A DNA stretch of 64,000 bases from Parabacteroides sp. AD58 (GCF_023744375.2 NZ_CP146284.1:3706818-3770817); one strand, 5' to 3'. Shown: positions 17,749 to 26,793, counted from the first letter of the stretch. The notes: generated from the letters alone by a model not told the origin. A program made the numbers and translations.

Positions 17749-19332
17749 ATGAAGAAAATTACTCAGTGGGTGATCGGAGCCTGCGCAGCGTTCGCGCTTA
17801 TCTGTACTCCCGTATCCATGAACGCGCAATCTTTGTCTCCTTCAACGAAGTGGCATTGGGAAAAGGGAACGATTGTAATTGATACTCCTGAACGTCCTGC
17901 TGGTCAGGAACATGCTTTGGGAATGAAAGCTCCGAAGCTAAATGTTGTCCGTGTAGGTTTCGTCGGCTTAGGTATGCGTGGTCCGGGTGCGGTGGAGCGC
18001 TTTACTTACATTCCGGGTGTTCAGATTGTAGCGCTGTGTGACTACGAGAAAGAACGTGCCGAGAAATGTCAGGATATTTTGCGTAAGGCAAGTCTGCCGC
18101 CAGCAGCCATTTATTCTGGAGCTGAAGGCTATAAAGAACTTTGCCAGCGTGAAGATATTGACTTGGTTTATATTGCTGCTGATTGGGATCATCATTTCCC
18201 GATTGCCAAATGTGCACTTGAAAACGGTAAGCACACGGCCATCGAAGTTCCTTCTGCCATGAATCTGGAACAGTGCTGGGAATTGATCAACCTGACAGAA
18301 AAGACACGCAAGCATTGTATGATTTTGGAAAACTGCTGCTACGACTGGTTTGAAATGAATACCTTGAATATGGCTCAGCAGGGAGTTTTCGGTGAAGTAA
18401 TCCGTGCCCAGGGTGCTTATATCCACAACTTGGATGATTTCTGGGATTACTATTGGAAGAACGGAAAAGAAGATAAGTTAGGCTGGCGTTTGCGCTATAA
18501 TATGGAAAATCGCGGTGATGTGTACGCTACTCACGGCTTAGGCCCGGTTGCTCAGGCTTTGGATATCCATCGTGGCGACCGCATGACTACTTTGGTAGCT
18601 ATGGATACGAAATCGGTTCATGGTAAAGCCTTGGTTGAAAAGGCTACAGGCGAGAAGTGCGACAACTTCCGCAATGGTGATCATACGACTACTTTGATTC
18701 GTACAGAAAATGGAAAAGTAATCGAAATCCAGCATGACGTTATGAATCCGCAACCGTATAACCGTTTGTATCAGCTGACTGGAACTAAAGGTTTTGCCAA
18801 TAAGTATCCGGTAGAAGGTTATGCTCTCGATTCAGAACAGATGGCAGCATCAGGTGTTCAGCCGAAAGTTGATAATTTGAGTACACATTCATTCTTGCCG
18901 AAGGAAGAAATGGAAGCGTTGGTTGCGAAATACCAGCATCCGATCTTGAAGAAATACGGTGAGATGGCTAAGGAAGTAGGTGGACACGGTGGTATGGACT
19001 TCATCATGGATTCACGCTTGGTATACTGCCTGCAGAACGGCCTGCCTTTGGATATGGATGTATATGATTTGGCTGAATGGTGTAGCTTGGCTGAATTAGG
19101 TGCTATTTCTATGGATAACGGTTGTGCTGCCGTTGCCTTCCCCGACTTCACTCGCGGACATTGGAACGATGTAAAAGGATACAAACATGCGTTTGCTACT
19201 CCGGAAGAAGAAGCCGCTTCAATGAAGATCGCTGAAGAATTTACTGCGAAACAGAAAGAATTAGGCGCAAAAGAATGGGAAAAAATAGCCAAGAAAGAAG
19301 CTAAGGCTGCTAAGAAAGCTGCAAAGAAATAA
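17749..19332 (+). CDS. GH109-family glycosidase (Gfo/Idh/MocA fold)
   Basis: A 527-residue exported protein with a signal peptide (residues about 1-26, ending SMNAQ). The N-terminal Rossmann domain starts at VRVGFVGLGMRGPG (about 66-79) with the NAD-binding glycines. The C-terminal part carries the GH109-type segments GDVYATHGLGPVAQALDIHRGD and NGDHTTTLIRTENG. GH109 enzymes (alpha-N-acetylgalactosaminidases that convert blood-group A antigen) use tightly bound NAD+ in a redox-assisted cleavage, so a secreted Gfo/Idh protein of this type fits. Other exported oxidoreductases of the fold cannot be excluded. The last 30 residues are Lys/Ala-rich, an unusual basic tail. It has its own terminator. 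Confidence 0.85.
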   Translation: MKKITQWVIGACAAFALICTPVSMNAQSLSPSTKWHWEKGTIVIDTPERPAGQEHALGMKAPKLNVVRVGFVGLGMRGPGAVERFTYIPGVQIVALCDYEKERAEKCQDILRKASLPPAAIYSGAEGYKELCQREDIDLVYIAADWDHHFPIAKCALENGKHTAIEVPSAMNLEQCWELINLTEKTRKHCMILENCCYDWFEMNTLNMAQQGVFGEVIRAQGAYIHNLDDFWDYYWKNGKEDKLGWRLRYNMENRGDVYATHGLGPVAQALDIHRGDRMTTLVAMDTKSVHGKALVEKATGEKCDNFRNGDHTTTLIRTENGKVIEIQHDVMNPQPYNRLYQLTGTKGFANKYPVEGYALDSEQMAASGVQPKVDNLSTHSFLPKEEMEALVAKYQHPILKKYGEMAKEVGGHGGMDFIMDSRLVYCLQNGLPLDMDVYDLAEWCSLAELGAISMDNGCAAVAFPDFTRGHWNDVKGYKHAFATPEEEAASMKIAEEFTAKQKELGAKEWEKIAKKEAKAAKKAAKK

Positions 19333-19349
19333 AATATAGTAAGCAGTTG

Positions 19350-19387
19350 ACAAGGGAACAAGGCTTTTGGGAGCAGTGTTCCCTTGT
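19350..19387 (+). terminator. Terminator after the GH109 gene
   Basis: A perfect 11-bp stem (ACAAGGGAACA and complement, 16-base loop) followed by TTTT. Confidence 0.85.
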
Positions 19388-19439
19388 TTTCTTCTTGGCT
19401 CATCAAATTGTTAACTTTTTAATATTTATCTGACTGACC

Positions 19440-20687
19440 ATGAAAATAAATTCTTTGTATTGGGCTTTACCCTTGAGTATATGGTTAGGATGCAGTTGCA
19501 GTTCTTCCACTACGGAAGGAGAATTGGAAACGATTCCTGTAGGATCAGCCTATTCTACCATAACAACCTTAAAGGCTTCTGATTATTTTCGGGAAGTAAC
19601 ATATATCCCCTTAGAAACAACCGACAGTGTTTTAGTCGGAAATGCTCCTTCCATACGTGTGGCTGGAAACCGTTTGATTGTCTCTTCGTCCCAAAAGCAA
19701 TGTTTTTCTTTTAATAAATCTGATGGGCGGTTTGTAGCATCAGTCGGACATATCGGGAATGATCCGGAAGGATGTCGGGAACTGACCGGCTGGCTCGATG
19801 CGGCAAACGGATATCTTTATTTCTTGAAGGGTGACGGCGTTTCTGCTATTTATGATACAGATGGGAATTTTGTCGGCACATCGAAAGAAGTAGAATTAAG
19901 TGATGGCTTGTTTGGGATTGATTCGAATGATTACTTAGATAAGCAAACCTTGGTGAAACACACATCTGCTACTGCCACAAAACCCGACCGAGTCATTCTT
20001 TATCGTGATACAACTTTGCTGGCTTCTTTTCCCTCTCATGGAGAAGAAAAAGCCATTGTTTCCGGAAACCAAGCCGATATTGAAAGCATTGCTGTATTCC
20101 AACAGGCATTGATGGGGCATTCAATGATTTTTATCCATTACAAAAATGGAGATGAAATGGGGCTCATTCCAACCGAACATCCTTTCTGGCACGTAGGCAA
20201 AAAGCTTTATTTTCGCGAGCTCTTCAATGATACCATTTATCAGGTGACAAAAGACGGTTTATTGCCTGAACGGCGGTTTGATTTCGGAGCTATGACGTGG
20301 AAGCGGGAAGACAGGTATGACGCGCAGAAAGACGACGCTATCTATCCGTTGGAAGTCATGGAAAACGACCGCTTCTTGTGGTTGCGTTTTGTCGTCAATC
20401 TTTATCGGCAAGACAAGCGAAAAGCCTATAATGCGCTTTATCTGAAAAAAAGCGGAGAGGTAAAGGTGGCAGCTTACGAAGAAGGAATGGAAAACGATCT
20501 GAACGGATTCTTGCCTTTACAACCTACTTTTGTAACAGCTGATGGCGAATTTGCTCAGCTAATACCGGCCGAAACAATAGCAGAATGGTTTGAAGAGCAT
20601 TCGGATGCAGCAGAACTTCCAGCTGAAATACAAGCTTTAAAAGCTATCAGGGCGGATGATAATCCGGTGGTTGTCTTGATGAAATAA
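19440..20687 (+). CDS. 6-bladed beta-propeller lipoprotein
   Basis: A 415-residue predicted lipoprotein (signal peptide with lipobox near LGCSC, residues 17-20). The opening REVTYIPLETTDSVLVG and the repeated short blades (RLIVSSSQKQCFSFNKSDGRFVASVGHIGNDPEGCRE; YLYFLKGDGVSAIYDTDGNF) are the hallmark of the Bacteroidetes 6-bladed beta-propeller family (NHL-like). Proteins of this type are abundant in gut Bacteroidales and of unknown function; some sit next to sigma/anti-sigma or peptidase genes. It lies 107 bases after the GH109 gene with a terminator between, so it is probably a separate unit. Confidence 0.85.
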   Translation: MKINSLYWALPLSIWLGCSCSSSTTEGELETIPVGSAYSTITTLKASDYFREVTYIPLETTDSVLVGNAPSIRVAGNRLIVSSSQKQCFSFNKSDGRFVASVGHIGNDPEGCRELTGWLDAANGYLYFLKGDGVSAIYDTDGNFVGTSKEVELSDGLFGIDSNDYLDKQTLVKHTSATATKPDRVILYRDTTLLASFPSHGEEKAIVSGNQADIESIAVFQQALMGHSMIFIHYKNGDEMGLIPTEHPFWHVGKKLYFRELFNDTIYQVTKDGLLPERRFDFGAMTWKREDRYDAQKDDAIYPLEVMENDRFLWLRFVVNLYRQDKRKAYNALYLKKSGEVKVAAYEEGMENDLNGFLPLQPTFVTADGEFAQLIPAETIAEWFEEHSDAAELPAEIQALKAIRADDNPVVVLMK

Positions 20688-20723
20688 ACTGGTGGAATGG
20701 ATAGATTCAGTGTCTATATAAAA

Positions 20724-20756
20724 AAAGAGACTTTGGCGTGGGGCCTAAGTCTCTTT
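20724..20756. terminator. Bidirectional terminator
   Basis: A 10-bp perfect stem (AAAGAGACTT with its complement) with an inner GGC/GCC extension. It is flanked by A6 on the left and TCTTTCTTA on the right, between convergent genes ending at 20687 and 20779. Confidence 0.85.
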
Positions 20757-20778
20757 CTTATAGGGTAAGTAATTGAAT

Positions 20779-21156
20779 TTACTTGTTATCTGCCAAATAA
20801 GAATCAGGAACAACATCAAAGCCAGATAAACGATTGTTGTTGTTAGTTACGTTGATCAATGCAACATATTTACGATATTGTTCTGTATTCAGCACCTTTT
20901 TCATCAACTTCAAGTTGCTGTAGATTGCTTTCTGCATCTTAGCTTCTTTCTGATCATCTGAAGCACGCAGACTTGCTTTCTGCATTTCGTGGAAGTAATC
21001 GTTGATGTTTTCTACTTCCTTAACCTGATCAGATGTTAACTGCAAATAACAGCTCAACTGATATGTATTTGCAGAGAACGGAAGTTTTTTGTTACTTGCA
21101 AAACTAACTGTTGCGCTCATTAATACGGCTGCAACGAATAAACCTAAACGTTTCAT
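20779..21156 (-). CDS. Small secreted protein with an LTxxQ (Spy/CpxP-like) motif
   Basis: A protein of 125 residues with a clear signal peptide (MKRLGLFVAAVLMSATVSFAS). The mature part is helical and rich in Gln, Lys and Glu: LQLTSDQVKEVENINDYFHEMQ carries an LTxxQ motif like those in periplasmic Spy/CpxP proteins, then a second helix, KAIYSNLKLMKKVLNTEQYRKYV. This makes a Spy-like periplasmic chaperone or stress-response protein plausible, but it is inference. The longer frame from 21192 only adds residues before a normal signal peptide; I start at the ATG at 21156. A long leader with three TTTAGGTT repeats precedes it. Confidence 0.75.
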   Translation of the reverse strand: MKRLGLFVAAVLMSATVSFASNKKLPFSANTYQLSCYLQLTSDQVKEVENINDYFHEMQKASLRASDDQKEAKMQKAIYSNLKLMKKVLNTEQYRKYVALINVTNNNNRLSGFDVVPDSYLADNK

Positions 21157-21179
21157 AATCAATAATCTTAAAATAATTA

Positions 21180-21210
21180 AACCTAAAAACAACCTAAAAT
21201 ATAACCTAAA
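21180..21210 (-). repeat. Three TTTAGGTT repeats in a 5' leader
   Basis: On the minus strand, TTTAGGTT occurs three times (21203-21210, 21191-21198, 21180-21187), spaced 12 and 11 bases, between the candidate promoter and the start of the LTxxQ protein. The purpose is unknown. Confidence 0.6.
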
Positions 21211-21257
21211 CTCATTCTACCAACATCCAGTGTTGATATCATTTCTTTTTTCGAAGG

Positions 21258-21265
21258 CAAAGATA
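21258..21265 (-). promoter_or_regulatory. Candidate -7 element (TATCTTTG) for the LTxxQ protein gene
   Basis: TATCTTTG on the minus strand. It implies a 5' leader of about 95 bases that contains the TTTAGGTT repeats. No -33 box at the normal distance. Confidence 0.45.
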
Positions 21266-21427
21266 TATAGATGTTTTATAGCATAACTATCTAGCACTAT
21301 TAATAAATGTAAAATCGTTGTTGTAATTGATATATATCAAGGATTATGGCTTTCTATTTACAATTGTATAGCTGAAATAAGCAGCTAAATGAGATTAATT
21401 CGCCATAATTACCATCATTTTGTAATG

Positions 21428-22603
21428 TCATTGTAATATCTTATGCTTCTCATAGGAGGCTTTTGTCCAACGCCAGTAAACCAGTAAAGAGATTACGCAG
21501 CAAAATGACCCAAAAAGATAAGCAGCCGACAAGTTAATATGCGCAGAGATAAAACCAGCCAGAAGCATACCAATACCGACACCCACATCAAATGAAGTCA
21601 GATAAGTAGAAGTAGCGGTTCCACGTAAGTTATGTGGGGCGACATTGACAAATAAGCACTGAAATGCAGGTACGCCAGTGCCAAAACCAAGTCCAATGAA
21701 TAGGGCAGAACCATAGAATACAGCTGGATCATGGATGGTAGCAAATAAAGCAAAGAATACAATCAGACAAATAATGGATGAAGAAGCCACTTGATGTATC
21801 TTCCCGTGATCGACCAGACGACCAGAGATTAATCTGGAAATGCCTACGCCGATAGCCATGAACACAAAGAAATAACCCGGTTCTGTAATGCCGATTTCTT
21901 TTCCATACAATACGACGAATGAGGTAATCATGCCGTAGGGGATAGCAATCAATATATAAGCTGCAGCAGCTGGCAATGCTGTCAGCAGAATAAAACGGTC
22001 TAACGAAAAGGAGGGACGTTTTACGGGTTTACGAGCCGGATATTGGATGAACAGGACAGAAAGTATGCCTGCTAACGAAATACCCAAACAAATCCAGACG
22101 ATGGATGAAAAGCCGTGGTGGGCGTATGCGGCAACTGCTACCAGTGGTGCCAGTGACATGCCCAGATTGATCGTTAACCCATAGAAACCCATTCCTTCTC
22201 CTCTTCGGGCAGAAGGAATGACATCTATCGTAATGGTGTTGCCGGCAACAGACGTTAACCCCATGAAACCGCCTTGCAGAAACCGAATGATCAATAACAG
22301 ACTTAGAGCTGTAAAGAAATATCCGAAGAAGAAGAGTCCGAATAAAGTAAAAGCAAACAAATACAACGGCTTTCGGGAAAAACAATCTACCAGATATCCT
22401 GAAAAAGGACGCACGCATAGAACGCCGATCGTGTAACTGGACAATGCAATGCCGACTTCTGATTTTCCGATACCTAATTCTTCCGTCAGATAGACTGGCA
22501 TCGTAGGCATCAGCATGTAAAAGGCAAAATTCATCAGAAAGTAAGAAAAGCAACATTGTACGAAGTTACGATTCCATAAAACCGGTTTGTTCGATGATTC
22601 CAT
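21428..22603 (-). CDS. MFS transporter (12-helix drug/sugar exporter type)
   Basis: An inner-membrane protein of about 391 residues with about 12 hydrophobic helices and the MFS signature between helices 2 and 3 (GVLCVRPFSGYLVDCFSRKPLY, a DRxGRR-like loop). A repeat of this pattern in the second half (SRLISGRLVDHG) confirms the two-fold MFS layout. It resembles MFS_1 exporters; the substrate is unknown. The ATG at 22603 (MESSNK) is preceded by AGGA at 6 bases, better than the in-frame ATG at 22627 that overlaps the ABC-F gene. The two genes form a tight minus-strand pair. Confidence 0.88.
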   Translation of the reverse strand: MESSNKPVLWNRNFVQCCFSYFLMNFAFYMLMPTMPVYLTEELGIGKSEVGIALSSYTIGVLCVRPFSGYLVDCFSRKPLYLFAFTLFGLFFFGYFFTALSLLLIIRFLQGGFMGLTSVAGNTITIDVIPSARRGEGMGFYGLTINLGMSLAPLVAVAAYAHHGFSSIVWICLGISLAGILSVLFIQYPARKPVKRPSFSLDRFILLTALPAAAAYILIAIPYGMITSFVVLYGKEIGITEPGYFFVFMAIGVGISRLISGRLVDHGKIHQVASSSIICLIVFFALFATIHDPAVFYGSALFIGLGFGTGVPAFQCLFVNVAPHNLRGTATSTYLTSFDVGVGIGMLLAGFISAHINLSAAYLFGSFCCVISLLVYWRWTKASYEKHKILQ

Positions 22604-22617
22604 ATTGATCCTGTTTT

Positions 22618-24501
22618 TCAAACCCATTCACTCAGTTCCAGCCAGCGCATTGTCTTTTCATCCAGTTCTTCCATTAATTCGGAGATGCGGGCCGATTTAG
22701 CCAACAGTTCATCGGTCGATAAAGTACCGCTGCTCATGGCTGTTTCCAATTCTTTCTTTTCTGCTTCCAGAGCCGGTATTTCAGCATCGAGGGCTTCAAA
22801 TTCTTTCTTTTCCTTGAAGGTCAGTCGCCGTTTAACTTCTTTTTCCGGTTTCCGACTCTTTTCTTCTGCCGGAGCCTGCTTGCTCTGCAAAGCTTGTTCC
22901 TGTTGTTTCTTCAGCTGATCCTGTTCCTCTTTCCATGCCCGGTATTGCGTATAATTGCCCGGAAAGTCTTTGATATCAGCATTCCCGCGGAATACCAGCA
23001 GATGATCTACTACTTTATCCATGAAATAGCGGTCGTGCGATACAACAATTACGCATCCTTTAAAGCTACGCAGGTATTCTTCCAGTACATTTAATGTGAT
23101 AATGTCAAGGTCGTTCGTAGGCTCGTCTAATACCAAGAAGTTCGGATTGCGCATTAATACCGTACAAAGGTACAAACGGCGTTTTTCTCCGCCACTCAGT
23201 TTATAAACATAGCTGTGCTGACGGTCGGGAGTAAATAAAAAGTAATTCAGGAATTGTGCGACACCCATCTTGCGGCCGTCACCCAAATCGATATATTCAG
23301 CAATGTTTTGAACAACATCAATCACTTTCATTTGTTCGTCGAACTGTAAACCTTCCTGACTGTAATAACCAAAACGGACTGTTTCTCCGATATCGAAGTG
23401 TCCGCTGTCTGGTTTCACTTCGCCCAACAGCATTTTTATGAAAGTAGATTTTCCGGTACCGTTGTTCCCTACAATTCCCATTTTTTCATAACGGGCAAAC
23501 GTATAATTGAAATGGTCGGTAATCTTTAAGTCGTCAAACCGTTTGCATACATCAACGGCTTCGAATATTTTTGAGCCGATGTACGATGCTTTTACATCTA
23601 AGTTTACATGGCCCGCTTCGCGTTGCTGGTGCGCTTTTTTCTCCAGTTCATAAAAGGCATCAATACGATATTTGGCCTTTGTCCCGCGTGCTTGTGGCTG
23701 ACGGCGCATCCAGTCCAGTTCTTTCCGCAATAAGTTGCTTGCACGTTCCACTTCTGCATTTTGTGCATCAATGCGTTCCTGCCTTTTTTCGAGGTAATAG
23801 CTGTAATTGCCTTTATACTGAAAAATTTGCTTTTGATCTATTTCTATGATTTCACTGCATACACGGTCCAGAAAATACCTATCATGCGTCACCATCAAAA
23901 TACTGATAGTTGAACGGTTCAGATAATCTTCCAGCCATTCTGTCATTTCAAGATCCAGGTGGTTGGTCGGCTCATCCAGAATAATCAGTTCCGGCTCTGT
24001 GATCAATACATTGGCCAGAGCGACACGTTTTAGCTGTCCACCGGAAAGACTTTCCACCTTTTGTTCCAGGTTGTGAATCTTCAATTCGCCCAAGATTTGT
24101 TTGGCTCGCTGCTCATAATCCCAGGCTTTCAGGCTGTCCATTCGTTCAAGCAGGCTGTTCAATTTATCGGTATCATCTTCCACCAAAGCCTGTTCGTATT
24201 CAGCCAATAGCTGTACAGTCTCATTTTTAGAATAAAAACAAGCCTGCAGAACGGTTAATCCTTCTGGATAATGTGGCGCCTGCTCAAGATAACCGACACG
24301 CAAATCATTCCGGAAGACAATAGAACCACTGTCATAATCTTCTTTTCCGGCGATGATATTCAACAATGTTGTTTTTCCAGAACCGTTTTTGGCAATCAAA
24401 CCTATTTTTTGTCCTTGCGCTACACCGAAAGTTATATTCTCGAAGAGTACTAAATCACCAAAGCTCTTCGTTAATCCATCCACTTGAAGAAAACTAACCA
24501 T
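22618..24501 (-). CDS. ABC-F family ATPase (Uup-like)
   Basis: A soluble protein of 627 residues with two ABC cassettes and no membrane helices. Cassette 1: KNGSGKTTLL, LSGGQLKRVALA, LIILDEPTNHLD. Cassette 2: NNGTGKSTFIK, LSGGEKRRLYLC, FLVLDEPTNDLD. A charged linker and a C-terminal coiled coil (about 540-627, rich in Glu/Lys: RRLTFKEKKEFEALDAEIPALEAEK) are as in Uup. ABC-F proteins act on ribosomes or nucleic-acid structures rather than as transporters; Uup affects transposon excision and branched DNA in E. coli. The 3' end leads directly into the MFS gene. Confidence 0.93.
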   Translation of the reverse strand: MVSFLQVDGLTKSFGDLVLFENITFGVAQGQKIGLIAKNGSGKTTLLNIIAGKEDYDSGSIVFRNDLRVGYLEQAPHYPEGLTVLQACFYSKNETVQLLAEYEQALVEDDTDKLNSLLERMDSLKAWDYEQRAKQILGELKIHNLEQKVESLSGGQLKRVALANVLITEPELIILDEPTNHLDLEMTEWLEDYLNRSTISILMVTHDRYFLDRVCSEIIEIDQKQIFQYKGNYSYYLEKRQERIDAQNAEVERASNLLRKELDWMRRQPQARGTKAKYRIDAFYELEKKAHQQREAGHVNLDVKASYIGSKIFEAVDVCKRFDDLKITDHFNYTFARYEKMGIVGNNGTGKSTFIKMLLGEVKPDSGHFDIGETVRFGYYSQEGLQFDEQMKVIDVVQNIAEYIDLGDGRKMGVAQFLNYFLFTPDRQHSYVYKLSGGEKRRLYLCTVLMRNPNFLVLDEPTNDLDIITLNVLEEYLRSFKGCVIVVSHDRYFMDKVVDHLLVFRGNADIKDFPGNYTQYRAWKEEQDQLKKQQEQALQSKQAPAEEKSRKPEKEVKRRLTFKEKKEFEALDAEIPALEAEKKELETAMSSGTLSTDELLAKSARISELMEELDEKTMRWLELSEWV

Positions 24502-24525
24502 TCAACCTAAATTTAAAATGTTACG

Positions 24526-24533
24526 CAAAGATA
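24526..24533 (-). promoter_or_regulatory. Candidate -7 element (TATCTTTG) for the ABC-F gene
   Basis: TATCTTTG on the minus strand, 25 bases before the start codon; a -33 TTTG is five bases too far upstream to be sure. Confidence 0.45.
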
Positions 24534-24582
24534 TATGAAGCGAATCAATTTTAGGGGCAAAAGGGGAAGAAAAGCGACTGGT

Positions 24583-24648
24583 AAGCTTTAAATTCGAAAC
24601 TAATGGAATTTGATTTTGAAATTAGTGAGAATCATTTTAGATTCTCGT
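24583..24648. repeat. Three 22-bp units, one with GAGAATC...GATTCTC
   Basis: The clearest unit (24627-24648) is a hairpin: GAGAATC, six bases, GATTCTC, then GT. Two more 22-base blocks precede it, starting AAGCTTT (24583) and GGAATTT (24605). The last unit closely matches that at 33476. Boundaries of the first two units are inferred from the period. Confidence 0.6.
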
Positions 24649-24682
24649 ATCATTGTAAGCAGATCCGTTGGAAGTAAAAAAA

Positions 24683-24714
24683 GGTTACGATAACTTTGAT
24701 CTGTTATCGTAACC
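24683..24714 (-). terminator. Terminator of the TPR protein gene
   Basis: A perfect 12-bp stem (GGTTACGATAAC with complement, 8-base loop) followed on the minus strand by seven T. Confidence 0.92.
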
Positions 24715-24746
24715 CGTACATTTTATAAGTTGGTTAGATATTGTTT

Positions 24747-25478
24747 TTATTGCAAAGTTGCAGCAATAGCATCTACCAGTTTCTTGACGTTGGCATTGTT
24801 AGGGTTAAGTTCTAAAGCTTTGTCCAAGTAACCCTTAGCTTCTTTCAGTTGTTCATCAGCCTTCGCCTTTTCAGCTTTATATTTATCGGGTTCTGTTGTA
24901 GCCAGTGGAGTCACTTTCTGCAAAGTCGTTGCTCCCTGATTATACAACATGGCACCTAAGCTATATAAAGCACCTTCCTGATATTTCTTGTTAGAAGCGA
25001 TCAATACATTCTTGTATAAAGCTTCAGCTCCTTCGATATCGCCTTTCTTTTGAGCAGCCTGTCCTTGCTTGATACAATATGAATACAGTAATTTTTCCAA
25101 ATTAGCGTTTCCTGGAAGAGCTTTCAAACCAGCTTCAACAGTTGATACGAATTCTTCTGTTTTGTTCAGGTTACGATAAGCCATTGCTTCACCCGTGTAT
25201 GAATCGTCCAAATTGTAGTTGTATTTTACAGCCATATCGAAATATTTGGCTGCTTCTTCGTACATCTTTGCCTGATTAGCGCTAAAACCACAGTTGAAAA
25301 TACGAACGGTATCTTTGTATTCTGTCAATTTTAAGTACTCACCATATTTGGCTACGGCTTCAGGGTAGTTCTTTGCTTTTAAGGCAGCATCACCTTCATC
25401 TCTTAACTTGTCTGCATCTTGTGCGAAAACATTTCCTATGCTTAAGCAAAATGCAACTAATAATACAATTTTTTTCAT
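24747..25478 (-). CDS. Secreted TPR-repeat protein
   Basis: A 243-residue protein with a signal peptide (IVLLVAFCLSIGNVFA, residues 3-19). It carries about four or five tetratricopeptide-like helix pairs: AKNYPEAVAKYGEYLKL, AKMYEEAAKYFDMAVKYN, KGDIEGAEALYKNVLIA and AKGYLDKALELNPNNANVK. TPR proteins are scaffolds for protein complexes; no partner is indicated. It probably sits in the periplasm. No lipobox is seen. The gene stands alone on the minus strand with its own strong terminator. Confidence 0.88.
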   Translation of the reverse strand: MKKIVLLVAFCLSIGNVFAQDADKLRDEGDAALKAKNYPEAVAKYGEYLKLTEYKDTVRIFNCGFSANQAKMYEEAAKYFDMAVKYNYNLDDSYTGEAMAYRNLNKTEEFVSTVEAGLKALPGNANLEKLLYSYCIKQGQAAQKKGDIEGAEALYKNVLIASNKKYQEGALYSLGAMLYNQGATTLQKVTPLATTEPDKYKAEKAKADEQLKEAKGYLDKALELNPNNANVKKLVDAIAATLQ

Positions 25479-25587
25479 GGTTAATCTCTTTATTTATTTA
25501 AAACGTCGGCTAATATAGATAACTGATAAGAGATATCCAAACCTGTTATGCTTTTTTAGCTTAAAAGAAAGTTTGAGTTTTACAAAT

Positions 25588-26763
25588 TCATAATTCTTTT
25601 CTTTTACACAAAATACTTGCTTCGTAACCGTTCCGGAACAGTTTGCAAGACATCTGGGCTATCCGTTCAATCTGTTGTGCTGCATATTCGGGTTGAATTG
25701 CTTCATCAAATGACACAGGTGCAGAATGAATGGAAAAGCAGGAGACGAAAGGATTCTCATCTATTTCTTCATTTTTTTCCTGGCAGTTTCCTGTCAGTAT
25801 AATAACGGGAATCTGATATTTCTGGGCCGATCTGATAATCCCGTCTACAACTTTCCCCTGTGAAGTCTGCTGGTCAACTTTCCCTTCTCCGGTAATGATC
25901 AGGTCGGCATCATGAATTAACTGATCGAAATTCAGGTACTCCTTTATCTTGTCGATGCCAGGTGTTAAATGAGCTTGTAGGAAAGCTACGCAGCCACCGC
26001 CTAATCCTCCTGCCGCACCAGCACCGGCAATGTCCTGAACATTTATCCCCTGTTTAGCCTGAATCAGTTTGGCAAATGATCTTAATCCGTCATCCAGCAA
26101 TTTGACTTGCTCTTGATTGGCTCCTTTTTGTGGGGCAAATACAAAGGCTGCACCATTTTCTCCATAAAAAGGATTCTTGACATCCGTAGCAACTTCTATG
26201 TCGCAGGTCTTTAGTTGAGGTAATACCTGTGATGTGTCTATTTGGCATATTTGAGATAAACAGCTACCACCGTCGCCCGTTTCTTTTCCCTGCTGGTCGA
26301 GGAAACGAAATCCCAAGGCTTGTAACATGCCTATACCGGCATCGTTGGTAGCACTTCCTCCAATGCCCAATAAGATGTGCTTGCACCCGTGTTGTAAGGC
26401 ATCAGCTATCAACTGTCCGGTACCATACGATGTCGTACGCATTACATTCCCTTCTGCCCAGGGAATTAGTGGTAATCCACTTGCTGAAGCCATTTCGATA
26501 ACAGCCATCTGACGTTCTGGAATCCAGCCGTACACCGCTTCGACAGGCGAGCGTAATGGACCTTGTACTCGACATGTTATTTTCTTTCCTCCCAGCGCAC
26601 GGGTTAAAGCCTCAACAGTTCCTTCTCCGCCGTCGGCAATCGGCAATTTACAGATTATACCATCTTTCCATACTTTTCTAATGCCTTTTTCGATGGAGTT
26701 TTCCAATGCTTCTGATGAAAGACAACCTTTAAATGAATCAATGGCTATTACTATTTTTCTCAT
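25588..26763 (-). CDS. Glycerate kinase, GarK/GlxK family
   Basis: A cytoplasmic kinase of about 391 residues. The family marks are IAIDSFKGCLSS at the start, ADGGEGTVEAL, the glycine-rich nucleotide loop GIGGSATNDAGIGMLQALGF and GAAGGLGGG later on. It phosphorylates D-glycerate (2-phosphoglycerate in the GarK class). The frame is open to 26844, but the extra 27 codons lie inside the secA terminator; MRKIVIAIDSFKG at 26763 is the family start. No other glycerate pathway gene is adjacent. Confidence 0.93.
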   Translation of the reverse strand: MRKIVIAIDSFKGCLSSEALENSIEKGIRKVWKDGIICKLPIADGGEGTVEALTRALGGKKITCRVQGPLRSPVEAVYGWIPERQMAVIEMASASGLPLIPWAEGNVMRTTSYGTGQLIADALQHGCKHILLGIGGSATNDAGIGMLQALGFRFLDQQGKETGDGGSCLSQICQIDTSQVLPQLKTCDIEVATDVKNPFYGENGAAFVFAPQKGANQEQVKLLDDGLRSFAKLIQAKQGINVQDIAGAGAAGGLGGGCVAFLQAHLTPGIDKIKEYLNFDQLIHDADLIITGEGKVDQQTSQGKVVDGIIRSAQKYQIPVIILTGNCQEKNEEIDENPFVSCFSIHSAPVSFDEAIQPEYAAQQIERIAQMSCKLFRNGYEASILCKRKEL

Positions 26764-26793
26764 GTTCTGACAAACTGATAACAGTTTAAATAA

